Source: Microbacteriaceae bacterium VKM Ac-2855
Lineage (GTDB): Bacteria; Actinomycetota; Actinomycetes; Actinomycetales; Microbacteriaceae
Length of the DNA stretch: 64,000 bases
NCBI GenBank assembly: GCA_013204985.1
Contig: JABMLG010000002.1
Span: 620,001 to 684,000 of the forward strand
Direction of reading: 5' to 3'
A model generated the notes under the pieces. It searched no databases, was not told the origin of the DNA, and saw only the letters and a program-made list of their open reading frames with translations. Shown here piece by piece: positions 48,913-57,982 of the stretch. Position numbers and translations under genes: made by a program. Numbering within the stretch: position 1 is the first letter of the stretch; the number at the start of each line of letters is the position of its first letter.

Positions 48913-50129
48913 TGGGCAGCGTTCACTCCTACTACGTGAAGGGTCCGCTGACCGCGAAGGGGAGCCCGCGCGAGTCTGACAAGCGTTATCGCGTCATCTA
49001 CCGCAAACCCGACCACAAGCAAGGGCAGAAGCGCGGGTTCACGACGAAGAAAGCCGCGGAGACGTACCTCGCCGCGGTCGAGGTCTCGAAGGCCACCGGC
49101 GTATACATGGACCCGGCGCGGTCGCGGGTAACGCTGGGGGACTGGCTCGACGCGTGGATGTCGGATCGCACGGACTGGCGGGCAACGTCGCGGGAACGGG
49201 CGGAGGGGATCGTAAAGACACACATCCGTCCGAAGCTCGGCGGCTACCCGTTGGGCGAGCTGACCCACGGAACCGTGCAGGCGTGGGCCAGCGGCTTGCA
49301 GAAGACTCAGGGCGCGGCATCCGTCCGCAAGATCGTGAACGTGCTCTCGGGAGCGTTGAGCGCCGCCGTGCGCGACGGGCGAATCCCGGCCAATCCGGCG
49401 ACGGGATTGAAGCTGCCGAAGGTCTCGACGGCTGCGAAGGCGTACTTGACACATGACGAGGTCGCCGCGCTCGCGACCGCGGTTGACGCGATCGGGAAGG
49501 GGCAGGAGAACGGGAAGCGCAACGGCTACGGACTCCTGGTCCGTGTCCTCGCGTACTGCGGCCTGCGCTGGGGAGAACTATCCGGGCTCAGGGTGCGTGA
49601 TGTCGACACAGTGCGGGGGCGGCTCGAGATCCAGCACACGGTCGTAGAGGTCGGCGGGTCGCAGGTAGAGGGCGAGCCGAAAGACTACGAGCACCGCTCC
49701 GTGCCCGTGCCGGCGACGATCGCTGCTGAGCTGCGGGACCACATTTCAGGCAAGGGGCCAGACGACCCAGTGTTCTCGGGAAGTCGCGGTCATGGGTGGC
49801 TTCGCGGTCGGGTGTTCCGCCGCGGATGGCTTGACGCTGCGGCGGCCTCGATCGGGCGCGAAGGCCTCACGCCTCACGAGCTTCGTCATACCGCCGCGAG
49901 CCTTGCGATCAGCGCGGGTGCGTCGGTCAAGTCGGTTCAGCGCATGCTCGGCCACGCCTCTGCGGCGGTCACGCTCGACGTGTACGCCGACCTCTTCGAT
50001 GACGACCTAGATGCCGTTTCGGCGGCTCTGGATTTGGCTATCCGTTCGCGAAGTGTTGCCATTTCGTTGCCACGGGCCGGTAATGACGAAGGCCCGAACT
50101 TCGCTACTTCGGCGAAATCTCGGGCCTAA
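48912..50129 (+). CDS. int: Tyrosine-type integrase
   Basis: 405 residues. An N-terminal AP2-like arm-binding domain (GFTTKKAAETYLAAVEVSK) and a SAM-like core-binding domain (110-185) precede the catalytic domain with Arg in CGLRWGELSG, H-E-L-R-H in LTPHELRHTAAS, GHASAAVTLDVYA with the nucleophile Tyr. It acts on the tRNA-Arg site 6 bp downstream of its stop. Its last codons contain a hairpin and one copy of the arm-type site. Confidence 0.95.
   Translation: MGSVHSYYVKGPLTAKGSPRESDKRYRVIYRKPDHKQGQKRGFTTKKAAETYLAAVEVSKATGVYMDPARSRVTLGDWLDAWMSDRTDWRATSRERAEGIVKTHIRPKLGGYPLGELTHGTVQAWASGLQKTQGAASVRKIVNVLSGALSAAVRDGRIPANPATGLKLPKVSTAAKAYLTHDEVAALATAVDAIGKGQENGKRNGYGLLVRVLAYCGLRWGELSGLRVRDVDTVRGRLEIQHTVVEVGGSQVEGEPKDYEHRSVPVPATIAAELRDHISGKGPDDPVFSGSRGHGWLRGRVFRRGWLDAAAASIGREGLTPHELRHTAASLAISAGASVKSVQRMLGHASAAVTLDVYADLFDDDLDAVSAALDLAIRSRSVAISLPRAGNDEGPNFATSAKSRA
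50044..50073. promoter_or_regulatory. Candidate integrase arm-type site near attR
   Basis: Shares GTTCGCG, AAGTGTTGCCATT and GTTGCCAC with 37228-37259 in the same orientation; 62 bp from the attR core. It overlaps the integrase coding end. Confidence 0.6.
50093..50126. terminator. Hairpin in the integrase end, before the tRNA
   Basis: GGCCCGA/TCGGGCC outer arms with inner TTCGC/GCGAA. It lies within the last codons of the integrase and directly beyond the tRNA 3' end, so it can serve as a terminator for leftward tRNA transcription and for rightward int. Confidence 0.6.
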
Positions 50130-50134
50130 ATCGG

Positions 50135-50181
50135 TGGTGCCCCCAGTAGGATTCGAACCTACGCCCCTGCCTCCGGAGGGC
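50135..50181. other. attR core within tRNA-Arg
   Basis: 47 bp identical to 37090-37136, extending from the CCA to the anticodon loop. Identity stops within the anticodon stem. Confidence 0.93.
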
Positions 50182-50209
50182 AGTGCTCTATCCCCTGAGC
50201 TATGGGGGC
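50135..50209 (-). tRNA. tRNA-Arg (anticodon CCG)
   Basis: 75 bases with encoded CCA. The acceptor stem GCCCCCA/TGGGGGC, D arm, anticodon loop CTCCGGA (anticodon CCG) between CTGCC/GGCAG, and T arm GTAGG/CCTAC are intact. The 3' 47 bases double as the attR core, and the element lies on its 3' side. Confidence 0.97.
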
Positions 50210-50312
50210 CAGGAGTGCTCGTCAAGGTTAGCACCGGCGCGGCCCGGCCCGAGACAGCGGACGAGACAGCGGATGCGGCGGCGCGCGACCCCGCCCATGC
50301 CAGGATCGAGGC

Positions 50313-51107
50313 ATGCTGCGCACGGTATCCGCCTCTCTCGATCTGCGCCTCACCGGCCCCACCGACCTCGTCTTCGCGATGACGGTCGCGAAGGGCGGCT
50401 ACGAGCTCGACGAGTCGTTCGTCGTCGAACTCGACGGCCGTCCCGTTCGTCCCCGTGAGTTCGACGCGCGTCACGGCACGCGCATCCATCGAACCTGGGC
50501 GGATTCGGGCCTGTTGACGGTTCGATACGACGCGACGGTGACGGGCCGATCCGCCCCGGATGTGCCGACGGAGCTGGAGCTCGTCGAATACCTACGGCCG
50601 AGCCGGTTCTGCGAGGCGGATGCTCTGACCCCGCTCGCGCGCGCCGAATTCAGTGGGCTGCAGGGGGAGCAGGCGCTGGCCGCGGTCGAGGCGTGGGTGC
50701 ACGCCCGGCTCCGCTACGTCTACGGTTCGACCGTCTCGACCGGGGGAGCGCTGCACACGATCGACGCGCGTCAGGGCGTGTGCCGCGATTACGCGCACAC
50801 GGTCGTCGCGCTCCTGCGCGCTCTCGACATCCCCGCGCGCGTCGCCGCGGTGTTCGCACCCGGGCTCATCCCGATGGACTTCCACGCTGTCGCCGAAGCG
50901 TGGCACGACGGCGCGTGGCACGTGCTCGATGCGACCCGCCTCGCGCCACGGGAGACGATGCTGCGCATCTCGGCCGGCCGCGACACCGCCGACACCGCGT
51001 TCCTCAGCAACTACGTCACCGACCTGTCGCTGCTCTCGATGGCGGTCACCGCCGAGGTCGACGCGCCTCGCTCGAACACCCACGCCGGACTCGTGCAACT
51101 GGGCTGA
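50313..51107 (+). CDS. Transglutaminase-like family protein
   Basis: 264 residues. The C-terminal transglutaminase core has Cys in DARQGVCRDYAHT, His in MDFHAVAEAWH and Asp in WHVLDATR. The N-terminal 80 residues are a beta domain. It lacks a signal peptide. It probably acts as a cysteine protease or amidase-like enzyme with unknown substrate. Confidence 0.88.
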   Translation: MLRTVSASLDLRLTGPTDLVFAMTVAKGGYELDESFVVELDGRPVRPREFDARHGTRIHRTWADSGLLTVRYDATVTGRSAPDVPTELELVEYLRPSRFCEADALTPLARAEFSGLQGEQALAAVEAWVHARLRYVYGSTVSTGGALHTIDARQGVCRDYAHTVVALLRALDIPARVAAVFAPGLIPMDFHAVAEAWHDGAWHVLDATRLAPRETMLRISAGRDTADTAFLSNYVTDLSLLSMAVTAEVDAPRSNTHAGLVQLG

Positions 51108-51156
51108 CGCACCCGGCTCCTCGCCTCCCCGCGTTCGAAGGCGGAGTGCGGCCGCC

Positions 51157-51711
51157 TCAGCCCCGCAGCGCGGCGATCGCGGCGGCGATCAACTGAGCGG
51201 GATCGCCGGGCTCGACGTAAGCGGTGCCGGTCGTCTCGATCCAGAAGTCGTCGACGAACACGTCGGCGACGCCCGAACCCGATGCGGTGGTGAAGTACCC
51301 CTCGATCTCCGGCGGCTTACCGTAGGTCGGCACCGCGGTGCTGCCCTCGTAGCTGGCGTTCTTGAGGTCCTCGATGACATCGGCATCGAGCTGCGCCACC
51401 GCGACTTCGAACGAACCCGCCTCGGACGCCCAACCGCACACCAGCCCGTCGAAACCGGCGATCTCCGCCCCGACCGACGACGGGGTGAAGGATGGGTCCG
51501 GCGCATAGCCCGCCCACTGGCCGGTGAGGGCCGAGGTCGGTACCAGCTGCTCGCAGCTCAGCGGGATCGGCGTTCCCGTGATCGCGGGAGCGGGGCTGTC
51601 CGCGCTCGTGGGCTCACCGTCCGAATCCGCGGTCGTCGCACACGCGCTCAGGCCGCAGACGATGCCGACGGCGAGAGCGAGGCGGATCGGGGTGGAGGCG
51701 GCGCGGCGCAT
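51157..51711 (-). CDS. Putative lipoprotein
   Basis: 184 residues. Signal with lipobox L-S-A-C (residues 21-24) and a Thr/Ser/Pro-rich linker, then an unknown domain ([20 protein letters not shown]). The ATG at 51711 is 7 bases from a TAGGGT box, so probably leaderless, divergent from argS. Confidence 0.8.
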   Translation of the reverse strand: MRRAASTPIRLALAVGIVCGLSACATTADSDGEPTSADSPAPAITGTPIPLSCEQLVPTSALTGQWAGYAPDPSFTPSSVGAEIAGFDGLVCGWASEAGSFEVAVAQLDADVIEDLKNASYEGSTAVPTYGKPPEIEGYFTTASGSGVADVFVDDFWIETTGTAYVEPGDPAQLIAAAIAALRG

Positions 51712-51718
51712 GCGTGGC

Positions 51719-51764
51719 ACCCTAGCAAGGTCAGCCCGGGCGCATCCGCAGGCACCGGTAGAAT
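51719..51764. promoter_or_regulatory. Divergent -10 boxes of the lipoprotein and argS
   Basis: TAGGGT on the minus strand (51724-51719) ends 7 bases before the lipoprotein ATG; TAGAAT on the plus strand (51759-51764) ends 8 bases before the argS GTG. Both fit leaderless starts. Confidence 0.45.
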
Positions 51765-51772
51765 CGCTCCTT

Positions 51773-53431
51773 GTGACTCCTGAACAGCTCGCCGCATCCC
51801 TGCACGCCCTCGTCCTCGACGTGGTGCAGCGACGAGGCAGCGAGACCGTGGTCGAGCTCGGCGAGGTGGTGCTGGAGCGCCCCAAGAACCGTGACCACGG
51901 CGACTGGGCCTCGAACATCGCGATGAAGCTGGCCAAGCGCGTCGGCGTGAACCCGCGCGAGCTCGCGACCGAGCTGACCGAGGGGCTCGCCGCCATCGAC
52001 GGTGTCGCCACGGCCGAGGTCGCCGGCCCCGGCTTCATCAACATCCGCTTGGAGGCCGCTGCCGCAGGCGCTCTCGCGAAGACGATCGTCGCCGCCGGCT
52101 CCGGATTCGGCGACGGATCGCTCTACGCCGGCCTGAAGATGAACCTCGAGTTCGTCTCCGCCAACCCCACCGGCCCGATCCACATCGGTGGTACCCGTTG
52201 GGCCGCCGTCGGTGACAGTCTCGCCCGGGTGCTCATCGCACAGGGTGCCGCGGTGACCCGCGAGTACTACTTCAACGACCACGGCGCCCAGATCGACCGC
52301 TTCACGCGCAGCGTGCTCGCGGCGTATCGCGGTGAACCGGCTCCGGAGGACGGCTACGGCGGAGCGTACATCGCCGATATCGCCCAGCGCGTCGTCGCCG
52401 CGTACCCGGGCGATCTCGACGTCTTGCCCGATGCCGAGCTGAACGAGACGTTCCGCTCGATCGGTGTCGACCTCATGTTCGGCGAGATCAAGCAGAGCCT
52501 GCACGACTTCGGCGTCGACTTCGACGTGTACTTCCACGAGAACTCGCTGCACGAATCACGCGCCGTCGACCGGGCGATCGAACGATTGCGCGGGCTCGGC
52601 CACATCTTCGAGGCCGATGGTGCCACCTGGCTGCGCACCACCGACTTCGGCGATGACCGCGACCGCGTCATCATCAAGAGCGACGGCGAGGCCGCCTACA
52701 TCTCGGGCGATCTCGCCTACTACCTCGACAAGCGTGAGCGCGGTTTCGACCGCTGCATCATCATGCTCGGGGCCGACCATCACGGTTACATCGGCCGCAT
52801 GATGGCGATGACCGCCGCCTTCGGCGACGTGCCGGGCGTGAACCTCGAGATCCTGATCGGCCAGCTGGTCAATCTGGTGAAGGAGGGTGTGCCCGTTCGG
52901 ATGAGCAAGCGCGCCGGCACGGTGGTCACGATGGAGGACCTGGTCGAGGCCGTCGGCGTCGATGCAGCGCGCTACTCGCTCGTGCGATCCTCGGCGGATT
53001 CGATGCTCGACATCGACCTCGACCTGCTGACCAAGCGCAGCAACGAGAACCCCGTCTTCTACGTGCAGTACGCCCACGCCCGCACCTGCGCGGTCGATCG
53101 CAACGCTGCCGCCTCGGGTGTCACCCGCGAGGTGTTCGCGCCCGAGACGCTCACTCACGAGACCGAGTCGGCGCTCCTGGGTGGCCTGCAGGAGTTCCCG
53201 CGCGTCGTAGCGCAGGCCGCCGAGTTGCGCGAACCGCACCGTATCGCCCGCTACCTCGAGGAGATCGCCGGGCTGTACCACCGTTGGTACGACAACTGCC
53301 GCGTGATCCCGCAGGGCGAGGATCCGATCGAAGCCGTGCACTCCACGCGACTCTGGCTGAACGACGCGACCCAGCAGGTGCTGCGCAACGGTCTCACCAT
53401 GCTCGGCGTCTCCGCCCCGGAGCGGATGTAG
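51773..53431 (+). CDS. argS: Arginine-tRNA ligase
   Basis: 552 residues, class I synthetase. The N-terminal Add-1 domain, then [14 protein letters not shown] (HIGH-like motif), the C-terminal VRMSKRAGT (KMSKS-equivalent) and the ALPHA-helical DALR anticodon-binding domain are in order. It charges tRNA-Arg. The GTG start follows a TAGAAT box by 8 bases, without a ribosome site. The DUF2993 gene follows 2 bases downstream. Confidence 0.97.
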   Translation: MTPEQLAASLHALVLDVVQRRGSETVVELGEVVLERPKNRDHGDWASNIAMKLAKRVGVNPRELATELTEGLAAIDGVATAEVAGPGFINIRLEAAAAGALAKTIVAAGSGFGDGSLYAGLKMNLEFVSANPTGPIHIGGTRWAAVGDSLARVLIAQGAAVTREYYFNDHGAQIDRFTRSVLAAYRGEPAPEDGYGGAYIADIAQRVVAAYPGDLDVLPDAELNETFRSIGVDLMFGEIKQSLHDFGVDFDVYFHENSLHESRAVDRAIERLRGLGHIFEADGATWLRTTDFGDDRDRVIIKSDGEAAYISGDLAYYLDKRERGFDRCIIMLGADHHGYIGRMMAMTAAFGDVPGVNLEILIGQLVNLVKEGVPVRMSKRAGTVVTMEDLVEAVGVDAARYSLVRSSADSMLDIDLDLLTKRSNENPVFYVQYAHARTCAVDRNAAASGVTREVFAPETLTHETESALLGGLQEFPRVVAQAAELREPHRIARYLEEIAGLYHRWYDNCRVIPQGEDPIEAVHSTRLWLNDATQQVLRNGLTMLGVSAPERM

Positions 53432-53433
53432 CG

Positions 53434-54216
53434 ATGAGCACCGAGCCGATCGTCCCGTCCCGCCGACGCCGGGGCGTTCGGCTCGTGGTCGCGCTCATCG
53501 TTCTGTTCGTCCTCCTCGTCGTCGCCGCCGTCGTCGGCGACGGATTCGCGCGGCGGGCTGTCGCCGACTCGACGGCAACGCAGATCCGCGACGTGCTCGG
53601 CCTGGACGCGACGCATCCCGTCGCGGTGACGGTCGGTGGGTGGGCGGTGCTGCCCCAGCTGATCGCGGGCCGCCTCGACCGGCTCGACATCGAGGCCGAT
53701 GACGTCGCTCTCGGCGGACTGAACGCCGATGTCACCGCCCACGCGACGGGCGTCCCGATCTCGGGGGCGGGTGAGCTCGAATCGGCTCACGTCGATGCCG
53801 CGATCGATGCGGCGTCGGTCGAGTCGCTCGTCGCCGAGTTCAGCAACGGCACCGTCGACGACGTCACCCTCGATCCTCCGGCCGTGCAGCTCGAGACCGA
53901 CATCGACGTCTTCGGGCTCTCGCTCGCCGTGGGAGTGGGCCTGGTCCCCGACGCGGTCGACGGCGAGATCGCCCTCGAGCCCGAAAGCATCCGGCTCGGC
54001 GGCGCGACGATCACCGCGGACGACCTCCGCGACCGCGTGGGTTCGCTGGCCGACGGGCTGGTGCGCACCCGCACGATCTGTCTCGACGACGCTCTACCGG
54101 TCGGTCTGACGCTGAGGAGCGTGGAGGTGCGTTCGCAGACCCTGCGCGCGGGCTTCGACGTCGCGCCGGGGATGCTCGCCGACCCGACCCTGCAGGAACC
54201 CGGTAGCTGCGGATGA
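53434..54216 (+). CDS. DUF2993 (LmeA-like) membrane-anchored protein
   Basis: 260 residues. A basic N-terminus and one membrane helix (17-37) precede the DUF2993 domain (VTVGGWAVLPQLIAGRLDRL, then DIEADDVALGG). Relatives such as LmeA bind phospholipid and help lipoglycan maturation outside the membrane. Start ATG two bases after argS stop; co-transcribed. Confidence 0.88.
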   Translation: MSTEPIVPSRRRRGVRLVVALIVLFVLLVVAAVVGDGFARRAVADSTATQIRDVLGLDATHPVAVTVGGWAVLPQLIAGRLDRLDIEADDVALGGLNADVTAHATGVPISGAGELESAHVDAAIDAASVESLVAEFSNGTVDDVTLDPPAVQLETDIDVFGLSLAVGVGLVPDAVDGEIALEPESIRLGGATITADDLRDRVGSLADGLVRTRTICLDDALPVGLTLRSVEVRSQTLRAGFDVAPGMLADPTLQEPGSCG

Positions 54217-54287
54217 GGTAATATCCGCTTCCCGCAACGGAGAAGCCCCGGTCATCGGCACGAAACAGTGCCGTTACCTGGGCCCGC

Positions 54288-54293
54288 TAGACT
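54288..54293 (+). promoter_or_regulatory. Candidate -10 box for leaderless rmlC
   Basis: TAGACT ends 7 bases before the GTG at 54301. Confidence 0.45.
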
Positions 54294-54300
54294 CCCGGGT

Positions 54301-54906
54301 GTGCAGATTCGAGAACTCAGTATCGCCGACGCCTACGAAATCACACCGCGGCAGTTCGCCGACGAGCGGGGTGTGTTCTTGGAGTTCTATCGATTCGATC
54401 GGCTCGAAGAGGCGGTGGGGCATCCGCTCGATCTGCGCCAGGGCAACACGTCGGTGTCCAAGCGCGGTGTCGTTCGAGGCATCCATTACGCGCAGATCGC
54501 CCCGAGCCAGGCGAAGTACGTCACCGCCATGCACGGCGCCGTGCTCGACTACGTGATCGACATCCGCGTGGGCTCGCCGACATTCGGCACGTGGGAGGCG
54601 GTGCTCCTCGACGACAAGGAGCGGCACGCGGTCTATCTCGCCGAGGGCATCGGCCACGCGTTCGTGGCCCTCACCGAGGGTGCGGTGGTCAGCTACCTGG
54701 TCAACTCCACGTTCAACCCCGAGCGTGAGAAGGGCATCAACCCGCTGGACGAGGAGATCGGCCTCGTCTTCCCGGAGGAAGCCGGTACCCCGCTGCTCTC
54801 GCCCAAGGACACCGACGCGCCCGGCCTCAGCGAGGCTCGAGAACTGGGCATCCTGCCCACGTGGCAGCAGGCCCGCGATTACTACGCCGAACTGAACGCT
54901 CGATAG
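54301..54906 (+). CDS. rmlC: dTDP-4-dehydrorhamnose 3,5-epimerase
   Basis: 201 residues, cupin fold. [20 protein letters not shown] contains the catalytic His, and [13 protein letters not shown] follows, with Tyr in [15 protein letters not shown]-region. It epimerises dTDP-4-keto-6-deoxyglucose for dTDP-rhamnose. rmlA follows in 8 bp; rmlB and rmlD are not in the window. Confidence 0.92.
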   Translation: MQIRELSIADAYEITPRQFADERGVFLEFYRFDRLEEAVGHPLDLRQGNTSVSKRGVVRGIHYAQIAPSQAKYVTAMHGAVLDYVIDIRVGSPTFGTWEAVLLDDKERHAVYLAEGIGHAFVALTEGAVVSYLVNSTFNPEREKGINPLDEEIGLVFPEEAGTPLLSPKDTDAPGLSEARELGILPTWQQARDYYAELNAR

Positions 54907-54914
54907 GAACCCTG

Positions 54915-55787
54915 ATGCGCGGAATCATTCTCGCCGGCGGCTCCGGCACCCGGCTCTGGCCCATCACCAAGGGCACGTCGAAGCAGCTGATGCCGATCTA
55001 CGACAAGCCGATGATCTACTACCCCCTTTCGACGCTGATGATGGCGGGGATCAACGAGATCCTGATCATCACGACGCCGGAGTACAACGACGCGTTCCGC
55101 GCTCTTCTCGGCGATGGTTCGTCTCTCGGCGTCCGCCTCGAGTACGCCGTGCAGCCGTCCCCGGACGGTCTCGCGCAGGCCTTCATCATCGGCGAGGAGT
55201 TCATCGGCGACGATTCGGTGGCTCTCGTCCTGGGCGACAACATCTTCCACGGAACCGCCCTGGGCACGGCTCTGGCCGCCAATACCGAGGTCGACGGCGC
55301 GGTGATCTTCGCCTACCAGGTCGCCGATCCGCGCGCGTACGGCGTCGTGGAGTTCGATGCGGACTTCCACGCCGTCTCCATCGAGGAGAAGCCTGCGAAC
55401 CCCAAGAGCAACTACGCGGTGCCCGGTCTCTACTTCTACGATAACGAGATCGTCGCGATCGCGAAGTCGATCGAGCCGAGTGCGCGTGGTGAGCTCGAGA
55501 TCTCCACCGTCAACGAGCGCTACCTCGAGGCAGGCAAGCTCAAGGTCCAGGTGCTCGATCGCGGCACCGCATGGCTCGACACCGGCACGTTCGATTCGAT
55601 GATCGAGGCGACCGAGTTCGTCCGCGTGATCGAGCAGCGGCAGGGCTTCAAGATCGGGTGCATCGAAGAGATCGCCTGGCGTCAGGGCTGGATCGACGAT
55701 GCAGCACTCGCGGTACACGCCGACACGTTGAAGAAGAGCGGCTACGGCGGGTATCTGGCTCGGCTTCTCGAGCTGGAGACGCGCTGA
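54915..55787 (+). CDS. rmlA: Glucose-1-phosphate thymidylyltransferase
   Basis: 290 residues. [16 protein letters not shown] and [16 protein letters not shown] are the nucleotidyltransferase signature; later LGDNIFHG and [13 protein letters not shown] are RmlA-specific. It makes dTDP-glucose, the first step of dTDP-rhamnose. Start ATG at 54915. Confidence 0.96.
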   Translation: MRGIILAGGSGTRLWPITKGTSKQLMPIYDKPMIYYPLSTLMMAGINEILIITTPEYNDAFRALLGDGSSLGVRLEYAVQPSPDGLAQAFIIGEEFIGDDSVALVLGDNIFHGTALGTALAANTEVDGAVIFAYQVADPRAYGVVEFDADFHAVSIEEKPANPKSNYAVPGLYFYDNEIVAIAKSIEPSARGELEISTVNERYLEAGKLKVQVLDRGTAWLDTGTFDSMIEATEFVRVIEQRQGFKIGCIEEIAWRQGWIDDAALAVHADTLKKSGYGGYLARLLELETR

Positions 55788-55797
55788 CGATCTTCCG

Positions 55798-56244
55798 CTA
55801 GGAGAGCGCCGACGCGAGTCGGCGCTTCTCCCGTCGACGCTGCACCACGTGTGCGACGACTCCGATGGCCACGCCGATCACGGTACCGATCGAGTTGGTC
55901 ACGACGTCGTCGAGCGTGGCGAAGCGGTTCCGGAAGAACAGGAACTGCGCCGTCTCGATGAACGCGCTCGACACGACTCCGAGCACGATCCCGACCCACC
56001 AGTCGCGCACACGGAACAGGACGCCGGCGATCACGCCGAAGGGGACGAACAGGGCGACGTTGCTCAGACCCTGCAGGTGCGCGTACCCGAATGTCGACCA
56101 ACCCAGACGGCGCACGGTCGCGACGATGAATCCGATCTGCTGGCCGTACGGCGCGTCGACCGGCTCGGGTGACAGCGTGATGGCGGCGAGCAGGATCGTG
56201 TACAGCACGCCGGCGATGAGCACGACGATTCGGAGTCTGGACAT
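55798..56244 (-). CDS. VanZ-family membrane protein
   Basis: 148 residues with four membrane segments. LSPEP, NVALFVPFGVIAGVLF and ETAQFLFFRNRFATLDDVVT, then N-S-I-G-T-V-I-G are VanZ features. Function unclear; it can affect antibiotic susceptibility in some bacteria. I chose the ATG at 56244 with GAGAGG 8 bases upstream. It converges on rmlA. Confidence 0.9.
   Translation of the reverse strand: MSRLRIVVLIAGVLYTILLAAITLSPEPVDAPYGQQIGFIVATVRRLGWSTFGYAHLQGLSNVALFVPFGVIAGVLFRVRDWWVGIVLGVVSSAFIETAQFLFFRNRFATLDDVVTNSIGTVIGVAIGVVAHVVQRRREKRRLASALS
55806..55825. terminator. Hairpin at the rmlA/VanZ junction
   Basis: Perfect GCGCCGAC/GTCGGCGC arms with loop GCGA, flanked by GAGA and TTCTC. It lies in the last codons of the VanZ gene, 18 bp past the rmlA stop. 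Confidence 0.65.
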
Positions 56245-56441
56245 CGGTACCTCTCGGAACGGGCTGGGAGTGCGGCACCGTCGACCGTCGTTCACCAGTG
56301 TGGCGCATCCGATCTGAGAGCCTGCCCGAGGTCGGGTACCGATGCGGTGCATCTGCCGTTCGACGAGGGCCGGCCCGGCACGCTGCGCCGAGCCGGGCCC
56401 ATACTCGCAGCCCTCGTCGCACGCTCCCACCCGGCGGCCAC

Positions 56442-56447
56442 TACAAT
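56442..56447 (+). promoter_or_regulatory. Candidate -10 box for lysA
   Basis: TACAAT in a 330-bp gap, leaving a leader of about 120 bases before the GTG at 56573. No T-box or lysine riboswitch features are visible. Confidence 0.35.
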
Positions 56448-56572
56448 CTGATCATCCGTGTCCACGCTTCCTCGCGCGGCACGACACTGAATTCGCTGGC
56501 TTCAGGGGTCAATCCGGGCTCGCTCGCCACGCAGTGACACTCCCACTCGACTCTTCCTGTGAGGTCTCACCC

Positions 56573-57982
56573 GTGGACGTTCATCCGCTCGCGCCCGAAT
56601 GGCTGCACGAGCCCGACGACGCCAATGCTCTGGCCGACGGTGTCTGGTCCGATGGTGCGCGCCGCGGAGACGACGGAGTGCTGCGCATCGCCGGTGTGCC
56701 GGCGACCGAACTCGCCTCGTCGTTCGGTACCCCTCTCTACGTCGTCGACGAAGCGGATGCGCGCGGCCGCGCCGAGCGGATCCGCTCGACGTTCGAGCGT
56801 GAGCTCGCCCGAGTGGGGACCACGGTCACCGTGTACTACGCGGGCAAGGCCTTCTTGAGCACCGAAGTGGCGCGGTGGGTCACCGAGGCCGGTTTGAACG
56901 TCGACGTCTGCAGCGGCGGCGAGTTCGCCGTCGCCATCGCCGCGGGCGTCGCGCCCGCCAACATGGGACTGCACGGCAACAACAAATCCGTCGCCGAGAT
57001 CGACCGCGCGGTCGCGGCCGGCATCGGAGCGATCGTGATCGACAGTCTGATCGAGATCGACCGCGTGGCCGCAGCCGCGCAGCGGCACGGCGTGGTGCAG
57101 AATGTTCGGCTCCGCGTGAACAGCGGTGTGCACGCGCACACCCACGACTTCCTCGCCACGGCGCACGAGGACCAGAAGTTCGGATTATCCCTCGCCGCCT
57201 GCCCCGACGCCGTCGAGCGGATCCGTTCGCACGGTTCGCTCCGCTTCCTCGGCCTGCACTGCCACATCGGCTCGCAGATCTTCGGTGCCGGCGGCTTCGC
57301 CGAGTCGGCATCCCGGCTGCTCGACGTGCACGCGGAGATGCTCGCGAACGGGGACGTGCCCGAGCTCAACCTCGGCGGCGGTTTCGGCATCGCGTACACC
57401 AGCGTCGACGACCCGACACCGATCGACGAGATCGCGGCGAGCATCGCGGACGTCGTGGCCGCGCAGTGCGCCGCGCGCAGCATCCCCCTGCCGAAGATCG
57501 CGATCGAGCCGGGCCGCGCGATCATCGGAACCGCGGGAGCGACGCTCTACGAGGTCGGGACCATCAAAGACGTCACCGTCGGGCCGGAGGGCGCAACCGC
57601 GGTTCGCCGCTACGTCAGCGTGGACGGCGGGATGAGCGACAATGCGCGTCCAGCGCTCTACCACGCCGACTACACCGTGCGTATCGCCAACCGCTCGAGC
57701 GAGGTCGCTCCGGCACTGGTGCGGATCGCGGGCAAGCACTGCGAATCCGGTGACATCGTCGTCTACGACGACTTCCTGCCCGGCGACGTCACCCCGGGCG
57801 ATCTGCTCGCGGTGCCGGCCACGGGTGCGTACTGCTGGTCGCTGTCCAGCAACTACAACTACCTCGGCCGCCCCGCCGTCGTCGCCGTGCGTGACGGGCA
57901 CGCCCGCGTGATCGTGCGCGGCGAGACCGAGGACGACCTCCTCCGCCGCGACGCCGGCATCACCGAAAGGCCGGCACTGTGA
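56573..57982 (+). CDS. lysA: Diaminopimelate decarboxylase
   Basis: 469 residues, alanine-racemase-type PLP fold. The PLP lysine lies in YYAGKAFL, H-I-G-S-Q-I and the glycine-rich GGGFGIAY bind phosphate, and CESGD/YCWSLSSNYNY complete the site. It makes lysine from meso-DAP, completing the pathway of dapC, dapD and dapE in this window. GTG at 56573. The stop overlaps the hom GTG start. Confidence 0.95.
   Translation: MDVHPLAPEWLHEPDDANALADGVWSDGARRGDDGVLRIAGVPATELASSFGTPLYVVDEADARGRAERIRSTFERELARVGTTVTVYYAGKAFLSTEVARWVTEAGLNVDVCSGGEFAVAIAAGVAPANMGLHGNNKSVAEIDRAVAAGIGAIVIDSLIEIDRVAAAAQRHGVVQNVRLRVNSGVHAHTHDFLATAHEDQKFGLSLAACPDAVERIRSHGSLRFLGLHCHIGSQIFGAGGFAESASRLLDVHAEMLANGDVPELNLGGGFGIAYTSVDDPTPIDEIAASIADVVAAQCAARSIPLPKIAIEPGRAIIGTAGATLYEVGTIKDVTVGPEGATAVRRYVSVDGGMSDNARPALYHADYTVRIANRSSEVAPALVRIAGKHCESGDIVVYDDFLPGDVTPGDLLAVPATGAYCWSLSSNYNYLGRPAVVAVRDGHARVIVRGETEDDLLRRDAGITERPAL

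Larger units (their letters stand above)
37137..50134. mobile_element. Integrated phage-satellite-like element in tRNA-Arg(CCG)
   Basis: A 13.0-kb element between attL (37090-37136) and attR (50135-50181). It has a tyrosine integrase next to attR, an HTH gene coupled to the integrase, a divergent AlpA/excisionase-like gene, about twelve small overlapping genes, a prim-pol-like gene, a HicA-like/HTH pair and a single tape-measure gene. I see no terminase, portal, capsid, protease or lysis gene. This looks like a phage-inducible island or a strongly reduced prophage. Confidence 0.85.

Noticed and set aside
37137-50134. Actinobacterial integrative conjugative element
   Set aside because: No FtsK/SpoIIIE-like transfer gene or RepSA-type initiator is present, and the tape-measure gene points to phage origin.
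56250-56572. Lysine riboswitch or T-box before lysA
   Set aside because: I could not find the conserved T-box bulge sequence or a lysine aptamer pattern; only a promoter-like box is seen.
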